In this document: positions 38,101 to 46,245 of the stretch, piece after piece
How the letters are laid out: each line of letters opens with the position of its first letter
Numbering within the stretch: position 1 is the stretch's first letter
From: Planctomycetaceae bacterium
GTDB lineage: Bacteria > Planctomycetota > Planctomycetia > Pirellulales > Pirellulaceae
DNA: 54,472 nucleotides
Direction of reading: 5' to 3'
Assembly: GCA_002723275.1 (NCBI GenBank)
Contig: PBNZ01000031.1
Coordinates: 1-54,472 of the forward strand
The notes under the pieces: model-generated
Databases searched by the model: none
What the model was told of the DNA's origin: nothing
What the model saw: the letters and a program-made list of their open reading frames with translations, nothing else
Position numbers and translations under genes: made by a program

Positions 38101-41100
38101 TCAGGTGGAATATGGTGGCGGAGGAGACGACGAAGAAGGCGGCTTTAACGTATTGCAGGAAGGCGTTTACGTTGACGATATTTTGATCGGCTTCGCCGGC
38201 CAAGGTGAAGAGCTGGTTGACCTGCGTCCGCCTCAACCGACACCAGGTGGTGTCCCCGACGTATTCGAGATTGATGCCACTGCCACCTCACCGACGCCCG
38301 ATTCGGGAATCGAGTTTGGCGAATATCAGTTGGAGATTCGTCGAGCGTCGCAATTCACGCTGGGTGGTGAACCCGAACGGACCTTTGATCCACGTGATCG
38401 CCTGACTCGTCAGATCACCTTGTCGTTGCCTTCGGGTGCGGAAGTCTTCGATGGCAAGACGTTTACCTTCGGGGATGGCTTGCGATCAGTGGTCTTCGAA
38501 TACGAAAACTCACGAGTTAACGACGGGGTCGAGCCCGGGCATATCGCCTTGCCGTTCGACGTTACAGAACCGGACTATGTGCTCGCGCCGCGATTGCGTG
38601 ATTTGATCAATGCTCCGGAATTCCCGCTTGATATTATCGCTTCCCTCTCGGGGACAGTGGTCACGGGCCAGACGACTTCGGATCGCGTTGATCTTTACGG
38701 GAATGTGTTCATTCAGCGAGAAGAGTTCCCCAACGGTATCTCTTTCATGTCCTTCGATGAGTACGGAACCGGCAATCCCGTTCGAGATCAAGGGCAGGTG
38801 ATCGTTCACTCCAACACGATCCAGCACTCCAGGCAGTACGGTATTGTCGTCGAAGACGGCTTGCGAGATCTGCCGGAGTACACGTTCTATGATCCGATCG
38901 ACGAAGTGAAGGATGCTCAGTTCAATACGGGTGATTACACGCCACACAGTGGTTCAGTAAGGAACCTGCGCGAGATCAATAAAGATGAACTCGTGCCGGG
39001 TGTGACGATTACGAACAATGTCGTCGCTTTCAATAACCACGGTGGTATTCACTACAGTGGTGATCCGAACGGCTTCATCCTGATCGGTCCAGTCGTTGGT
39101 GATACTGCCGAAGCACGCAATGGTTTCCAGTTTAATATTGTCGATCACCACGGGACGAGTCAGACATTCCAGTTCGTCGCCGGGGGGGCCACGCGAAATC
39201 TTGCGAACGGCATCATTCCGGTGCAATGGCAGCCGGTTATCGCCTGTCCTAACCTGCACCTGATCGATCCAGTCACTCCGATCGGCCAGGAATGTTCGAG
39301 TCGTTATGATCTGGGTGCACGGGATACGACTGACGCCTTGATGCACGCCATTGACAGTTCAAATCTCGATGTGTCCTTGTTGCGTGGTCGCGGACACGAG
39401 ATTTTTGTCGAAGGTGCTGCCGAGATTATCGGCGTTGCTCCGCCGCTTTGGATCGACGCTTTTGTGGAAGAAGTTCAGATCGGAAGCGTGCCCTACGGTC
39501 GCATTATCAACAATACCGTGGTCGGTATGGGCGGTAGTTTGGAGACCGAGAATCTTTACGAAGAGGACGATTTCCGCGATGTAGGCATCTATCTTGAGGA
39601 CAATGCCAACCCGACCGTCATGAACAATGTCGTGGTCAACTTCAAGCAAGGCATCGGGACGGACCTTACGATTGCCGCTGAATCGACGATCGGCGGTACG
39701 GTTTACCAAGGAAATTATGATAATGCGGTGAACACCGACATCGGTGATTTCCCCATTACGATTGATAATGAAGAGTTGCTGTTTGTCGATCGAGAAGCGG
39801 GTAACTTCTATCCCTCAGTAGCCTCTGGCGTGATTGACAGTGCATTGGATTCGCTCGAGGATCGCCCGAATCTGGTGACGGTCAAGAATCCACACGATAT
39901 CTCGTCTTCGCCCGTGTTGGCTCCTGAATTCGATGTGTTAGGCCAACTGCGAGCGGATGATCCAAGTGTCGAGCCTTCCGGCGGTCTTGGTGAAAACGTC
40001 TTCAAGGATCGTGGAGCCATTGATCGAGTCGACTTTGCCGGTCCCACCGCTCAGTTGGTGCGACCCGCGGATAACGATGCCGATGGCGTCGATCAAAATC
40101 CGGAAACGGATAAGGTGCGAGTCGAGAACGCTAATCTGACCTCCTTCATCGTTCGCGTGGTTGACCTGGGTGAGTCCGGTGCTGCCACAGGAACGGGTGT
40201 GGATGACGATTCCATTACCGTTGACTCGGTGGTTCTGACACGAGACGGTATACCGCTCCTGCCAGGACTCGATTATCGTTTCGACTACCAGCGATCGAGT
40301 GATGAGATCTTGTTGACACCGCAAGCTGGAATCTGGTTGCCTGGATTCAATTACGAGATCGAACTTGTAAATCTTAATCGATACGTTCTCGCGACTGCTC
40401 CAGCCGATCAAATCCCGGATGGGTTTACCTTCGAGATCACGGACGAAGACGGTCTTATCGCTCGCTTTGAATTCGAGAGCGGGTACACGCTCGAGATGCC
40501 TGAGCCACTCACTTTGTTTGTTCCGGCTGGTAACAGTGGCCTTTCCGCCGTCGAAGACGGGCAACTGTTTACATTGAGCAATGGCGCCCGTCTGGTGACT
40601 TACGAATTCGATTCGGACGGTGAGTTCAGTGCTGGACGAATTCCAATTCAATTCAACGCTTCGGAAACGCCTGATGTTGTTGCCGATGCGATCGTCGATG
40701 CGATTAAACTGGCCGATCTTGACCTCGCGCCTCAGAGTCTTGGCGGGGGACTTGTCCATGTGGGTGGCCCCAGTAGCACGCTGCTGGATACATCACTCAC
40801 CTCCTTGCAGCAACAAGGAATGGCAGGCGCAATTCTCAATGCACAGACGTTTACCATTGAAGATTCACAGCAGTTGGTGACCTTCGAGTTTGATAACGAC
40901 GGAGCATTGGGAGCTGGTAATATTGGGATCGAATTCACGGATAACGACACCCAACTCGAAATTGCCGATGCGGTTGCCGCGGCGATCCAATCGGCCGCCT
41001 TCGCGAGCCTCGAGCCTCTTGCGTTAAGTAATGGCCAAGTGCATCTCGGCGGGACGCCAGACGTCACGATTTCCCCACAGACAGCGAATATCAGCGTGCT

Positions 41101-43543
41101 CGGTGAGCCTGGACTTGAGACCACAGGAGCTCGCGTATCACCCATCGTCTACATTCCGTCGCCGGAAGTGGATCAACGAGCTGTCGCGGAATTAATGTTG
41201 GCTTCGATTCAGGCGAGTGCCTTGAGTAACGTCTTTGGCTTCGTTGATTCCGGGAATGAGGTTGCCTTAATTGGTGCCGACGAAGTGGACAATATCCCAA
41301 ATGCGTTGATCGAAGGAATTCGGGATCGAGCTGGCAACAAGCTCCAGACCAATCAGGACAATGAACCTTTCTCGGTTGTGTTTGAAATTGATTTGCCCGC
41401 TCCGCTCGACTTTGGCGATACCCCGGACCCACCCTATGCCACGTTGTTGAGTGAAAATGGCGCTCGTCACGTGGTGGTTCCAAATGTCTATCTGGGGCAG
41501 GGTGTTGACGCGGAGTTGGATGCCAAGACCAGCCCCGACGCTTCGGGCGATCTGTTTGATGATGGCGTGTCGTTACTCGGAACCATGGCACCGGGAGCAA
41601 GCGTGCCGATCGAGATTCTTGCCTCGACCGCTGGGTTCGTTGACGCATGGGTTGATTTCGGTGGGGATGGCTCGTTCGACTCCGTCGATCAGGTGTTGTC
41701 AAGCTCGTCGGTTAACCGTGGTCTGAACAGCCTGCAAGTTGATGTGCCTGCCGACGCGATGATCGGTAATACATTTGCTCGCTTCCGCTTTAGCACAAGT
41801 GGTGGACTGCAGCCGAGTGGTCGGGCCGATAACGGTGAAGTCGAAGACTACCAGATGGTGATTGAAGACATTCAGCCTCCGATCTCTGTCGATGACAGCT
41901 ACGTGACCGAGGAAGATGTTTTGCTGGAGGTGGCAGCTGCCGAAGGTGTCCTCGCGAACGATACTGATCCGCAAGCTGATCCCTTGACCGCGACGTTGGT
42001 CAGTGACGTGGCGAACGGCGAATTGGTCTTCCAGAGCGATGGGTCGTTTACCTACCAGCCGAGGGCGGATTTCTTCGGTTTCGACTCGTTCTCGTATGTT
42101 GCGAATTCGTCGATTCTTTCGTCTCAGCCCGCCGTGGTCACGCTCGAGGTCGTTGCCATTCCAGATCCGCCGGTTGCGACGGATGACGAAGTCACGACCC
42201 CTGAGGATACTCCGCTCTTGATCGATCTCGGTGGCAACGATTTCGATCCGGACGGTGCACTGGATCCGACGACCGTCACGGTGGTCACGCCCGCTGAAAA
42301 TGGCGAGGTGTTGGTCAACCCGGATGGTACCGCACTCTACTCACCCAGTGAAAACTTCGTGGGTATCGATACCTTCCAGTACACGGTTCGTGATCTGTCG
42401 GGTGTTGAATCGAATGTGGCGACGGTGACGGTAACGGTTGAGAAGGTCAACGACCCGCCGGTGGCCGTGGATGATTCTTTGTCGACTCAACAAGGGGTTG
42501 CTCAGACGATCGATGTTCTGGCGAACGATTTTGACCCAGACGGTGAATTGAATCCGGAATCGGTCGTGATCACGCTCAGTCCGAAAAGTGGTTTCGTCAG
42601 GGTGAATGGTGATGGTACCGTCACGTTCACGCCTTCGTTGAGCTTCTTGGGAACGGACACGTTCCGCTACACCGTGCGTGACGATGAAGACGCGGTGTCG
42701 AATGAAGCGGTTGTCACCGTTAATGTATCAGATCAGAACTCTGCTCCGATCGCTAACGATGATCAAGCCAGCACGTCCCAAGGTGAATCCGTTACGATCA
42801 ACGTCATTGCAAATGATGTGGATGCAGACGGTGCGATTATTCCTGGGTCGGTTAGCATTGTGGCGGCACCAGCCAACGGCCAGGCCGTGTCGAATGTTGA
42901 CGGCACAGTGACCTACACACCGGACTCGGAGTTCGTGGGTGTCGACAGCTTCCAATACAACGTTCGTGACGAGTTCAATGCGATCTCGAATAACGCATTC
43001 GTGACGGTGGAAGTGAATTCGATCACGCCTTCATGGCAGAATCCGTCGAATCCTCTGGATGTCGATAACAACGGTGTTGTTGTGCCGCTGGATGCTTTGC
43101 TGGTCATCAACGAACTGAATGCGAATGGTTCGCGACCCTTGGATCCGCCTCCGAGCCTGACAGGGCCGGTTGAACCGCCCCCGTATCTGGACGTCAACGG
43201 CGATGGTTTCTTGTCACCGATCGATGCCCTGCAAGTGATTAATGCCCTCAATAATCTCGCCGCAGCTCAGCCGGTTGCAGCGGTTGCAGCTCAATCGACG
43301 ATCGTCGGAGCGGCATTGGATATTGAACCCCGCTTCCCGGTTGTTCTCGAACAACGCGAAGCGGCTATCGAGCAGGCTTTTGACGAACCGTCCTCGCTGC
43401 CGCTGCACTGGGATGCCAGCGAGTGGGACTCCAGTGAGATCGAAGCGGTTTTCGATGATCTCGGGGAACGGCAAGCAAAAGACGATAGGCTCAATGATTT
43501 GGTTCTCGATCTGTTGGATGATGAAGACATCGATCGGATCTAA
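29132..43543 (+). CDS. Giant multidomain exported protein with two metallopeptidase domains
   Basis: 4803 residues, uninterrupted. LEPR-XLL-type motif KLEDRVLLA (37-45) follows a basic N-terminus. First metallopeptidase: HEIGHLLGAGH (His487, Glu488, His491, His497), then a pre-peptidase-like domain (DIDMYRFELETPGVFAAE). Beta-helix-like segments (about 690-1350) repeat GDWGGI(I/Y)I and WDDTD(V/I)VHV. Second metallopeptidase (about 1358-1673): VHEIGHALGF (His1543), of the type annotated NF038122. More pre-peptidase-like domains lie near 1690-2150. A recurrent unit of about 90 residues occurs between 2790 and 4000. GEVED domain about 4090-4245 (NGEVEDYQM); four cadherin-like repeats about 4254-4630; paired dockerin-like loops DVDNNGVVVPLDALLVIN and DVNGDGFLSPIDALQVIN. 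Likely a cell-surface or secreted protein; peptidase activity is predicted only. The start ATG has GAGGA upstream. Confidence 0.88.
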   Translation: MGERYARRLKAEKGLPRRTRRTQSGRVIAQRALQQEKLEDRVLLAVGPQLISVQPNFGDVLRDGAIRDIAPQELTFVFDENQNIDSSTLGGIRILRAGFDSTFDGVTDIIVEPGYVGVDATRANEVHMRFAETLPDDLYRIEVLAIDDENNNFVALRNESGDVFQPAVAGNDRTRMGFELDLGAQIIAVIPQPIDRNEQGELTQASDRIEIFFNEDDLNADSASNPAFYELIFTNDTVTNTDDVIHNPASVEYDAERNLVSLTFASNLDELSTGPGTYRLRVGTDEAIPEVPVVIAAEEDAGSSFGTAMELGALDTSKIINGAIDPDGYPLDYPGANNEPGHRDIEHIQGHYWPIVLGAEKDEFDGLMTIEYNFREDYGTDPEGNELFNLITENQKQRTREIFDIYSYYLGVQFTETPDRGLTIVNGDLRVLDPGEVVGPLGTVGLAGLHPVTEEPIAIMDSSELWDDSFGESLDPDRVSWFDVTMHEIGHLLGAGHTDELPPLTLQNNDLELAFSDETENIFPGDHDIVHGRYLHRTESNDIDMYRFELETPGVFAAEIIAERRAETSHLDSVITLYREEDGRRSMIARNDDYFSEDSFVSMPLDAGVYYIGVTSTGNVDFDATVENSGFGGTSQGAYDLRLDFRPRVDNFLTDATGTAFDGDADGVPGGIFDFWFKAVAPQDQVVVDKSAPAGGDGSLQNPLNNLNDAMSDPDHGVQPDQILRIVGNGGADGDLATLADNLAYEIGLANGNILSDGADFILPKGVTVMIDEGAIFKMYKTNMQVGSSSVTIDRSESALQVLGSPEHKVIFTSYDDQETGVDTNPRITSPNPGDWGGIIIQNDVDRNEMRFDYEQVGIYLNHVGQADMRYGGGNVTVNSIQQVIDPIHMIAARPTISYNTITNSADSAISADPDSFEETNFSAPDSLGVDYQETPFTPDYDRVGPDIRGNHLVNNSINGMFIRISTPATEELERMTVTGRWDDTDVVHVVPENLIIEGRAGGPVEEAGELRSRTDAGLKIDPSIVVKLDGSRIEASFGAQLLAEGLAGQEIIMTSLQDVRYGAGGTFRTNSPNGEDVSAPEPGDWGGIYIAPTSQASIDYAVIAYGGGLTRVEGSFAGFNAVETRQGFLRLTHSVLENNADGRGGQSEPTREGRGVNESATIFVRGAQPIIAANVMRGNDTPNAAAISINVNSLNHELKPDIGRATGPIEVIEGVDDNRGALVRYNRLEDNGINGMVVRGQTLTTEVVWDDTDIVHVLYDEVVIPDLHTYGGLRLQSSSTESLVIKMRGELAGFKATGRPLDIDDRVGGTLHVVGQPGRPVIMTSLSDDTVGAGLTPSGSPQNQTDGSLRPDRDELPGSFQIDLNFGPIISGRPQVMAAVEEAERIWEQLVQDPISVTFDIEIADLGDGILGLAFPETTTVNYDTFRRALINDAGPQEAFVSGLPTFEDLSVTFPDDPGNPYSVSSTMSVNTANAKAAGIDPAFIFQPPSAFDPTETRDGLIRFNADPYSLNEGGGEPGFFDYDRSNGIQPSYTDFVAVAVHEIGHALGFVSGVSSVDGGAARLVQMQPLDLFRFEPGDASVDFTTAPRVLDPSLEHVFYDGGVFDSSYIPIPGLRRGDIPLSSGSTAGDGAQPGHWKDGYNIGLMDPTAQDGEANLTEADRTAFDLIGYDVVGDGVPGDWRGITLDQNSNDRNVAIFTELEAKTATAPGTNALPATAEFLGVMGRGEKNSDDNVRLGFEVHGYLNAPNDVDVYSFNARAASEVWIDIDRTSSALDTVVELTDANGRVLVRSDNSLDESGALEPDFVAEGINAYIMQKSVFRPEDFWTTNPKDAGFRVVLPGAADSVGTYHVRVRSAGDNLDDISSGLTKGVYQLQVRLQDLDEFGGSTVQYADIRYAVDGVRVKGMPKHSPLQGEVSEHGGLEEINDTTAMPLINGESVLFVRPPVSASPGFQDAQYLGNVLATDRAAISLAGTLDSTSANEEDWYLFDVEFQSIQTPGGNTADLILDLDYADGLSRADTSIAIFEAESVFSGPYGPEWVPSQLIYTSEDSNVGDDRPAPLSGDNLDDLSRGSVGPLDPFLGPISLAEGTYLLKVWAAASGQPCAAGQFTERLPCNTYVRAEPNDSLVRIVDDHIGDEGPLVTATFDDPVVPVFVNARSPVPYTLSDVELFVSTSTSMFTVDGFTGQRETALGSYTGPFFPTVGDFALRDNPIFDPASDNPDVARRQRFYAYSVSDGANPPTDATTGAYLWLDVDPTEPNLRLTDGVLIRGTGEEGAFTDDGFRTFVDLNATANPPPDPPATTPSIGPANEGEGVGFQFDAMTFALPGPSGDIEFGYAVGRRLATPTELNYDPPENTRHLPNVFFRFEAITGVAQSSTGAERAEEDRIPMGNPPLRIDPAYPFPAERPNAGTQIVESGVMEVSYVQEDGTEIFGGNITGIDFVGSRIYGVSDEGHLYRITGQDGPGTRARYVASITDEEGEFVEFNGLTAGPPNADDGRYSDVLFGIARNGDLYAFDIEGVPQPVFVDGQTWISTGIGGAVGLEFGTVDENLWHITPARGEDAGHTAGNSFYFGEDNVAPNLGRHYDFLGGAHGSLVSNEFSLAGYTAADVPRLYFTYHLSTEEGFAPTARDTFRVFISDNSREDNPGQWHLLASNNPGELGDVTDLFPDDDIVIDVQQLYDNTWQDVPFQQGVTFIRNGNRDPFPYPDAEGQRPFDPQGTDWQAFDPPLNETETVWRQARLDLTPFAGQGDLRLRFDFSTAGSFNIGGARTTGGAELYAKSGDVLRDGDTFVIDEEVFEFDMGFTLEFQAAVEIPQGETIRIGDDAEQVTYEFTRDGVVAADNVPVEITDDLSAAEVAVLLTDAIVANGPASVIPHWIAERVNLEGATALLQSPNAVIAVEGSPGVAIGRPVVIHSEMDESDVAEAMVQPIADAFAEGITDVIKFHGPKVQIIGHEVTDQGPLGLSAVLPGDALGSFNTRQRFEANTQVEYGGGGDDEEGGFNVLQEGVYVDDILIGFAGQGEELVDLRPPQPTPGGVPDVFEIDATATSPTPDSGIEFGEYQLEIRRASQFTLGGEPERTFDPRDRLTRQITLSLPSGAEVFDGKTFTFGDGLRSVVFEYENSRVNDGVEPGHIALPFDVTEPDYVLAPRLRDLINAPEFPLDIIASLSGTVVTGQTTSDRVDLYGNVFIQREEFPNGISFMSFDEYGTGNPVRDQGQVIVHSNTIQHSRQYGIVVEDGLRDLPEYTFYDPIDEVKDAQFNTGDYTPHSGSVRNLREINKDELVPGVTITNNVVAFNNHGGIHYSGDPNGFILIGPVVGDTAEARNGFQFNIVDHHGTSQTFQFVAGGATRNLANGIIPVQWQPVIACPNLHLIDPVTPIGQECSSRYDLGARDTTDALMHAIDSSNLDVSLLRGRGHEIFVEGAAEIIGVAPPLWIDAFVEEVQIGSVPYGRIINNTVVGMGGSLETENLYEEDDFRDVGIYLEDNANPTVMNNVVVNFKQGIGTDLTIAAESTIGGTVYQGNYDNAVNTDIGDFPITIDNEELLFVDREAGNFYPSVASGVIDSALDSLEDRPNLVTVKNPHDISSSPVLAPEFDVLGQLRADDPSVEPSGGLGENVFKDRGAIDRVDFAGPTAQLVRPADNDADGVDQNPETDKVRVENANLTSFIVRVVDLGESGAATGTGVDDDSITVDSVVLTRDGIPLLPGLDYRFDYQRSSDEILLTPQAGIWLPGFNYEIELVNLNRYVLATAPADQIPDGFTFEITDEDGLIARFEFESGYTLEMPEPLTLFVPAGNSGLSAVEDGQLFTLSNGARLVTYEFDSDGEFSAGRIPIQFNASETPDVVADAIVDAIKLADLDLAPQSLGGGLVHVGGPSSTLLDTSLTSLQQQGMAGAILNAQTFTIEDSQQLVTFEFDNDGALGAGNIGIEFTDNDTQLEIADAVAAAIQSAAFASLEPLALSNGQVHLGGTPDVTISPQTANISVLGEPGLETTGARVSPIVYIPSPEVDQRAVAELMLASIQASALSNVFGFVDSGNEVALIGADEVDNIPNALIEGIRDRAGNKLQTNQDNEPFSVVFEIDLPAPLDFGDTPDPPYATLLSENGARHVVVPNVYLGQGVDAELDAKTSPDASGDLFDDGVSLLGTMAPGASVPIEILASTAGFVDAWVDFGGDGSFDSVDQVLSSSSVNRGLNSLQVDVPADAMIGNTFARFRFSTSGGLQPSGRADNGEVEDYQMVIEDIQPPISVDDSYVTEEDVLLEVAAAEGVLANDTDPQADPLTATLVSDVANGELVFQSDGSFTYQPRADFFGFDSFSYVANSSILSSQPAVVTLEVVAIPDPPVATDDEVTTPEDTPLLIDLGGNDFDPDGALDPTTVTVVTPAENGEVLVNPDGTALYSPSENFVGIDTFQYTVRDLSGVESNVATVTVTVEKVNDPPVAVDDSLSTQQGVAQTIDVLANDFDPDGELNPESVVITLSPKSGFVRVNGDGTVTFTPSLSFLGTDTFRYTVRDDEDAVSNEAVVTVNVSDQNSAPIANDDQASTSQGESVTINVIANDVDADGAIIPGSVSIVAAPANGQAVSNVDGTVTYTPDSEFVGVDSFQYNVRDEFNAISNNAFVTVEVNSITPSWQNPSNPLDVDNNGVVVPLDALLVINELNANGSRPLDPPPSLTGPVEPPPYLDVNGDGFLSPIDALQVINALNNLAAAQPVAAVAAQSTIVGAALDIEPRFPVVLEQREAAIEQAFDEPSSLPLHWDASEWDSSEIEAVFDDLGERQAKDDRLNDLVLDLLDDEDIDRI

Positions 43544-43969
43544 GGTGTAAGGCAAGGTAACCGATCCACTTCACACGGGGAGTGGATAGACCAACACGGC
43601 GCCACGAGCGTCGTGTTGGCCCTTCGGGGGGATCTCTGGCCCGGCCTTCTCAAGCGTTGTCGTCGTTGTTTCCGAACGCCAGCTTCCGACTCTCGGCCTG
43701 GAATTTAAACTTTTGCTCGGCTCGACGAGCGAGTTTTGGCAATGTTCAAGTCTGATTCGCCCCTTTTCGGATGGCTGACAGAACCGATAATGAGTGATTG
43801 ATTCACGGCACGCCAGGCATGGTATGGCAGGGCGTGGTTTAGGAATCGTGCTTGGTTTGGAGGATGAGCGACAACTTACCTCGAAGGGGCTAGCCCAGAC
43901 TTGTCTCGCAAACTCCAATGCACGACGATCATTGATTGACAGGTTACGACTGGTTCTCACGGACAATCC
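43544..43969. other. Intergenic region between the giant gene and mnmG
   Basis: 426 bases. Two hairpins near its start (listed separately). A TTGACA at 43936-43941 has no suitable -10 before the mnmG start. No gene or RNA recognised. Confidence 0.4.
43564..43619 (+). terminator. Tandem hairpins after the giant gene
   Basis: ATCCACT/AGTGGAT (7 bp, 10-nt loop) is followed directly by CCAACACG/CGTGTTGG (8 bp). They start 20 nt after the stop. No U-tract follows, so intrinsic termination is uncertain; they may protect the mRNA end. Confidence 0.4.
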
Positions 43970-45796
43970 ATGATGACATCTGAAAATGGACGTTATGAAT
44001 ACGACGTGATCGTCGTGGGTGCCGGGCACGCAGGTACCGAAGCGGCGTTGGCGGCGGCCCGTATCGGGGCTCGTACCGCACTGCTGACCACGAACCTGGA
44101 TACCGTTGGGCAAATGAGTTGTAATCCGGCGATCGGCGGCGTTGGGAAAGGGCAAATCGTTCGTGAGATCGATGCGCTCGGCGGCGTTATGGGAAAGGCG
44201 ATCGATGCGACAGGGCTGCAATTTCGTCTCCTCAATCGTCGCAAAGGTCCCGCGATGCACAGCCCACGTGCCCAGGCTGATAAAAAGAGATATCAACAGT
44301 TCATTAAGCAAGCTGTCGAAGAGCAAGAGAATCTGCATCTGATTCAGGAAGTGATTGAAGATGTGATGACGGAGCAGGGCGAATTCGGCTGCCGCGTTCA
44401 CGGCGTTAGCGTACGCGGTGGTGCTGAGTATCGGGCTGCTGCAGTGATTCTGACAACCGGCACGTTTCTGCAAGCTCTGATGCACACCGGCGAAGCAAAG
44501 ACTCCCGGAGGGCGTGCTGGAGAGGGAACCACGAGCGGTATCAGCAGTGGTCTGGATCGACTCGGATTCCAAGTCGAACGCTTTAAAACAGGAACGCCTC
44601 CACGAATTAATGGTCGTTCGATCGATTTCGAACGGTGTGAAAGACAGCCAGGAGATGAACAGCCTCAACCATTCTCCTTCATGACGGATCAACTTCAGGT
44701 TGATCAATTACCGTGCTGGATTACCTACACGAACCAAGATGTCCACGATCTGATTCGGGCCAATCTGCAGCGGGCACCTATGTATAGCGGGCAGATCGAT
44801 TCGAATGGTCCACGCTATTGTCCCTCAATCGAGGATAAAGTGGTGCGATTTGCCGATCGTGATCAGCATCAGCTGTTTCTGGAACCCGAAGGTTATGACA
44901 CCCAGGAATTCTACGTCAATGGAATCTCGACGAGTCTGCCGCGAGACGTCCAGGATCAAATGTTTCGCATGATCGTCGGTTTGGAAAATGCCCAGATCAT
45001 GCGATACGGTTATGCCGTGGAATACGATTTTTGTCCGCCCGATCAGTTACAGCCGACGCTCGAAACCAAAAACGTTCAGGGGCTCTACTTCGCAGGACAG
45101 ATCAACGGTACGACGGGATACGAAGAAGCCGGAGCTCAAGGATTAGTCGCCGGCGCCAATGCTGCCCTCAAATTGCAGAATCATCAGTCGCTCGTGATCC
45201 CACGAGAAGATGCTTACATCGGAGTTCTGATCGATGATCTCGTCACCCAGGGAGTCGATGAACCCTATCGCATGTTTACCAGTCGGGCTGAATATCGGCT
45301 GAGGCTGAGACAAGATAATGCCGATCGACGACTCACCCCGCTCGGCCATCAGATCGGCCTGGTCGATGAACCACGCGTGCAACGCTTGCAGGCAAAACAG
45401 GCGATGATTGAAGAGGCGATTCAACGCTTAGAGACGGTCCAATGTGGAGAAGTGACTGCGGCTAAATTCCTCCGCCGACCGGAAATCAGTTGGCAAGATA
45501 TTTGTGAAAGGTTGCCGGAGCTCCAACAGGTTCCGGTTGATATCGCCGGGCAAGTTGAGTGCGACGTCAAATACGCCGGCTATATCGCACGGCAGGAAGT
45601 TGAGGTCGCCCGCCAAAAAAGACTCGCGGAAAAACGAATTCCCGATAATCTCGACTACGACTCGATTGGCCAGCTACGAACCGAAGCTCGTGAAAAGCTG
45701 GCGAAGATACGTCCCACCAGTCTCGCTCAGGCCAGTCGCATTAGCGGCATCACTCCAGCCGATGTCGCACTGCTGATGACCCGTCTCGACCAATAA
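43970..45796 (+). CDS. mnmG: tRNA uridine-5-carboxymethylaminomethyl modification enzyme MnmG (GidA)
   Basis: 608 residues, usual MnmG length. With MnmE it modifies wobble uridine 34 of several tRNAs, using FAD. The FAD-binding motif [20 protein letters not shown] is near the N-terminus. Other signatures: [23 protein letters not shown] in two parts (NPAIGG, GKGQ), [33 protein letters not shown], and [15 protein letters not shown] with the conserved cysteine, then TTGYEEAAQGL-like [12 protein letters not shown] and [13 protein letters not shown] 43970 is followed by a second ATG; either could be the start, with GGA about 7-10 nt upstream. mnmE is not in the window. Confidence 0.97.
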   Translation: MMTSENGRYEYDVIVVGAGHAGTEAALAAARIGARTALLTTNLDTVGQMSCNPAIGGVGKGQIVREIDALGGVMGKAIDATGLQFRLLNRRKGPAMHSPRAQADKKRYQQFIKQAVEEQENLHLIQEVIEDVMTEQGEFGCRVHGVSVRGGAEYRAAAVILTTGTFLQALMHTGEAKTPGGRAGEGTTSGISSGLDRLGFQVERFKTGTPPRINGRSIDFERCERQPGDEQPQPFSFMTDQLQVDQLPCWITYTNQDVHDLIRANLQRAPMYSGQIDSNGPRYCPSIEDKVVRFADRDQHQLFLEPEGYDTQEFYVNGISTSLPRDVQDQMFRMIVGLENAQIMRYGYAVEYDFCPPDQLQPTLETKNVQGLYFAGQINGTTGYEEAGAQGLVAGANAALKLQNHQSLVIPREDAYIGVLIDDLVTQGVDEPYRMFTSRAEYRLRLRQDNADRRLTPLGHQIGLVDEPRVQRLQAKQAMIEEAIQRLETVQCGEVTAAKFLRRPEISWQDICERLPELQQVPVDIAGQVECDVKYAGYIARQEVEVARQKRLAEKRIPDNLDYDSIGQLRTEAREKLAKIRPTSLAQASRISGITPADVALLMTRLDQ

Positions 45797-46001
45797 GTGG
45801 GTGCCGATTCTTCGTGTGGATTCAGGGGGTTTGAGCGGTCGGCACGACTTTTGGCGTCGCCAAATTAACAGCTTGGGTGTCAAGAAGACGCGCCCTTTTA
45901 GATTTCTAATTTGCTCAAATTCTCAGCTGATCGGCTCATTTTTGGTGGGTATATTGACGTAAGTGCATGTGATTTATGGACTTGCGATGTGATTATAGAT
46001 C

Positions 46002-46029
46002 TTGACGCTATTCAAAGGATCTCTATAAT
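46002..46029 (+). promoter_or_regulatory. Near-consensus sigma-70 promoter
   Basis: TTGACG and a perfect TATAAT are separated by 16 nt. It points to the HTH-receiver gene 216 nt downstream. This is the closest match to the E. coli-type consensus that I noticed in the window. Confidence 0.7.
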
Positions 46030-46107
46030 GCAGGGGCAGTTGGGTATTTCGGCAAATTTGGAAGGAACGCTCGTAGCTGGCCGAATGGATGGATGCAGGA
46101 AAGTGTG

Positions 46108-46125
46108 CGTTTTACGCATAAAACG
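46108..46125 (+). repeat. Inverted repeat in the leader
   Basis: CGTTTTA-CGCA-TAAAACG is a perfect 7-bp inverted repeat with a 4-nt loop, about 75 nt downstream of the predicted transcription start. Confidence 0.5.
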
Positions 46126-46157
46126 GAATCTTGCTCAACGAGGGAGCTCGGCAGGTT

Positions 46158-46210
46158 CTGCGACATTGTCAGCAAAACGGATTTGGTTTTGACAGTTCCG
46201 TGTGTCGCAG
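46158..46210 (+). promoter_or_regulatory. Structured leader element upstream of the HTH-receiver gene
   Basis: The outer stem CTGCGACA/TGTCGCAG (8 bp, perfect) encloses an inner stem in which GTCA and AAAC (3-nt bulge between) pair with GTTTTGAC, capped by a loop near GGATTTG. It ends 16 nt before the AGGAAAGGA that serves as Shine-Dalgarno. Possible cis-regulatory RNA; no known riboswitch class recognised. Confidence 0.45.
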
Positions 46211-46245
46211 ATGGCCTCACAGGCTAGGAAAGGATATTCGTAGCC

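Larger units (their letters stand above)
45797..46245. other. Promoter and long leader region of the HTH-receiver gene
   Basis: 449 bases. It holds a strong promoter match (46002-46029) and a leader of about 210 nt with two inverted-repeat structures, listed separately. Before the promoter (45797-45990) the sequence is AT-richer and shows no gene. Confidence 0.5.

Noticed and set aside
43571-44707. 378-codon minus-strand frame
   Set aside because: Mostly antisense to the 5' half of mnmG, which is an unambiguous gene.
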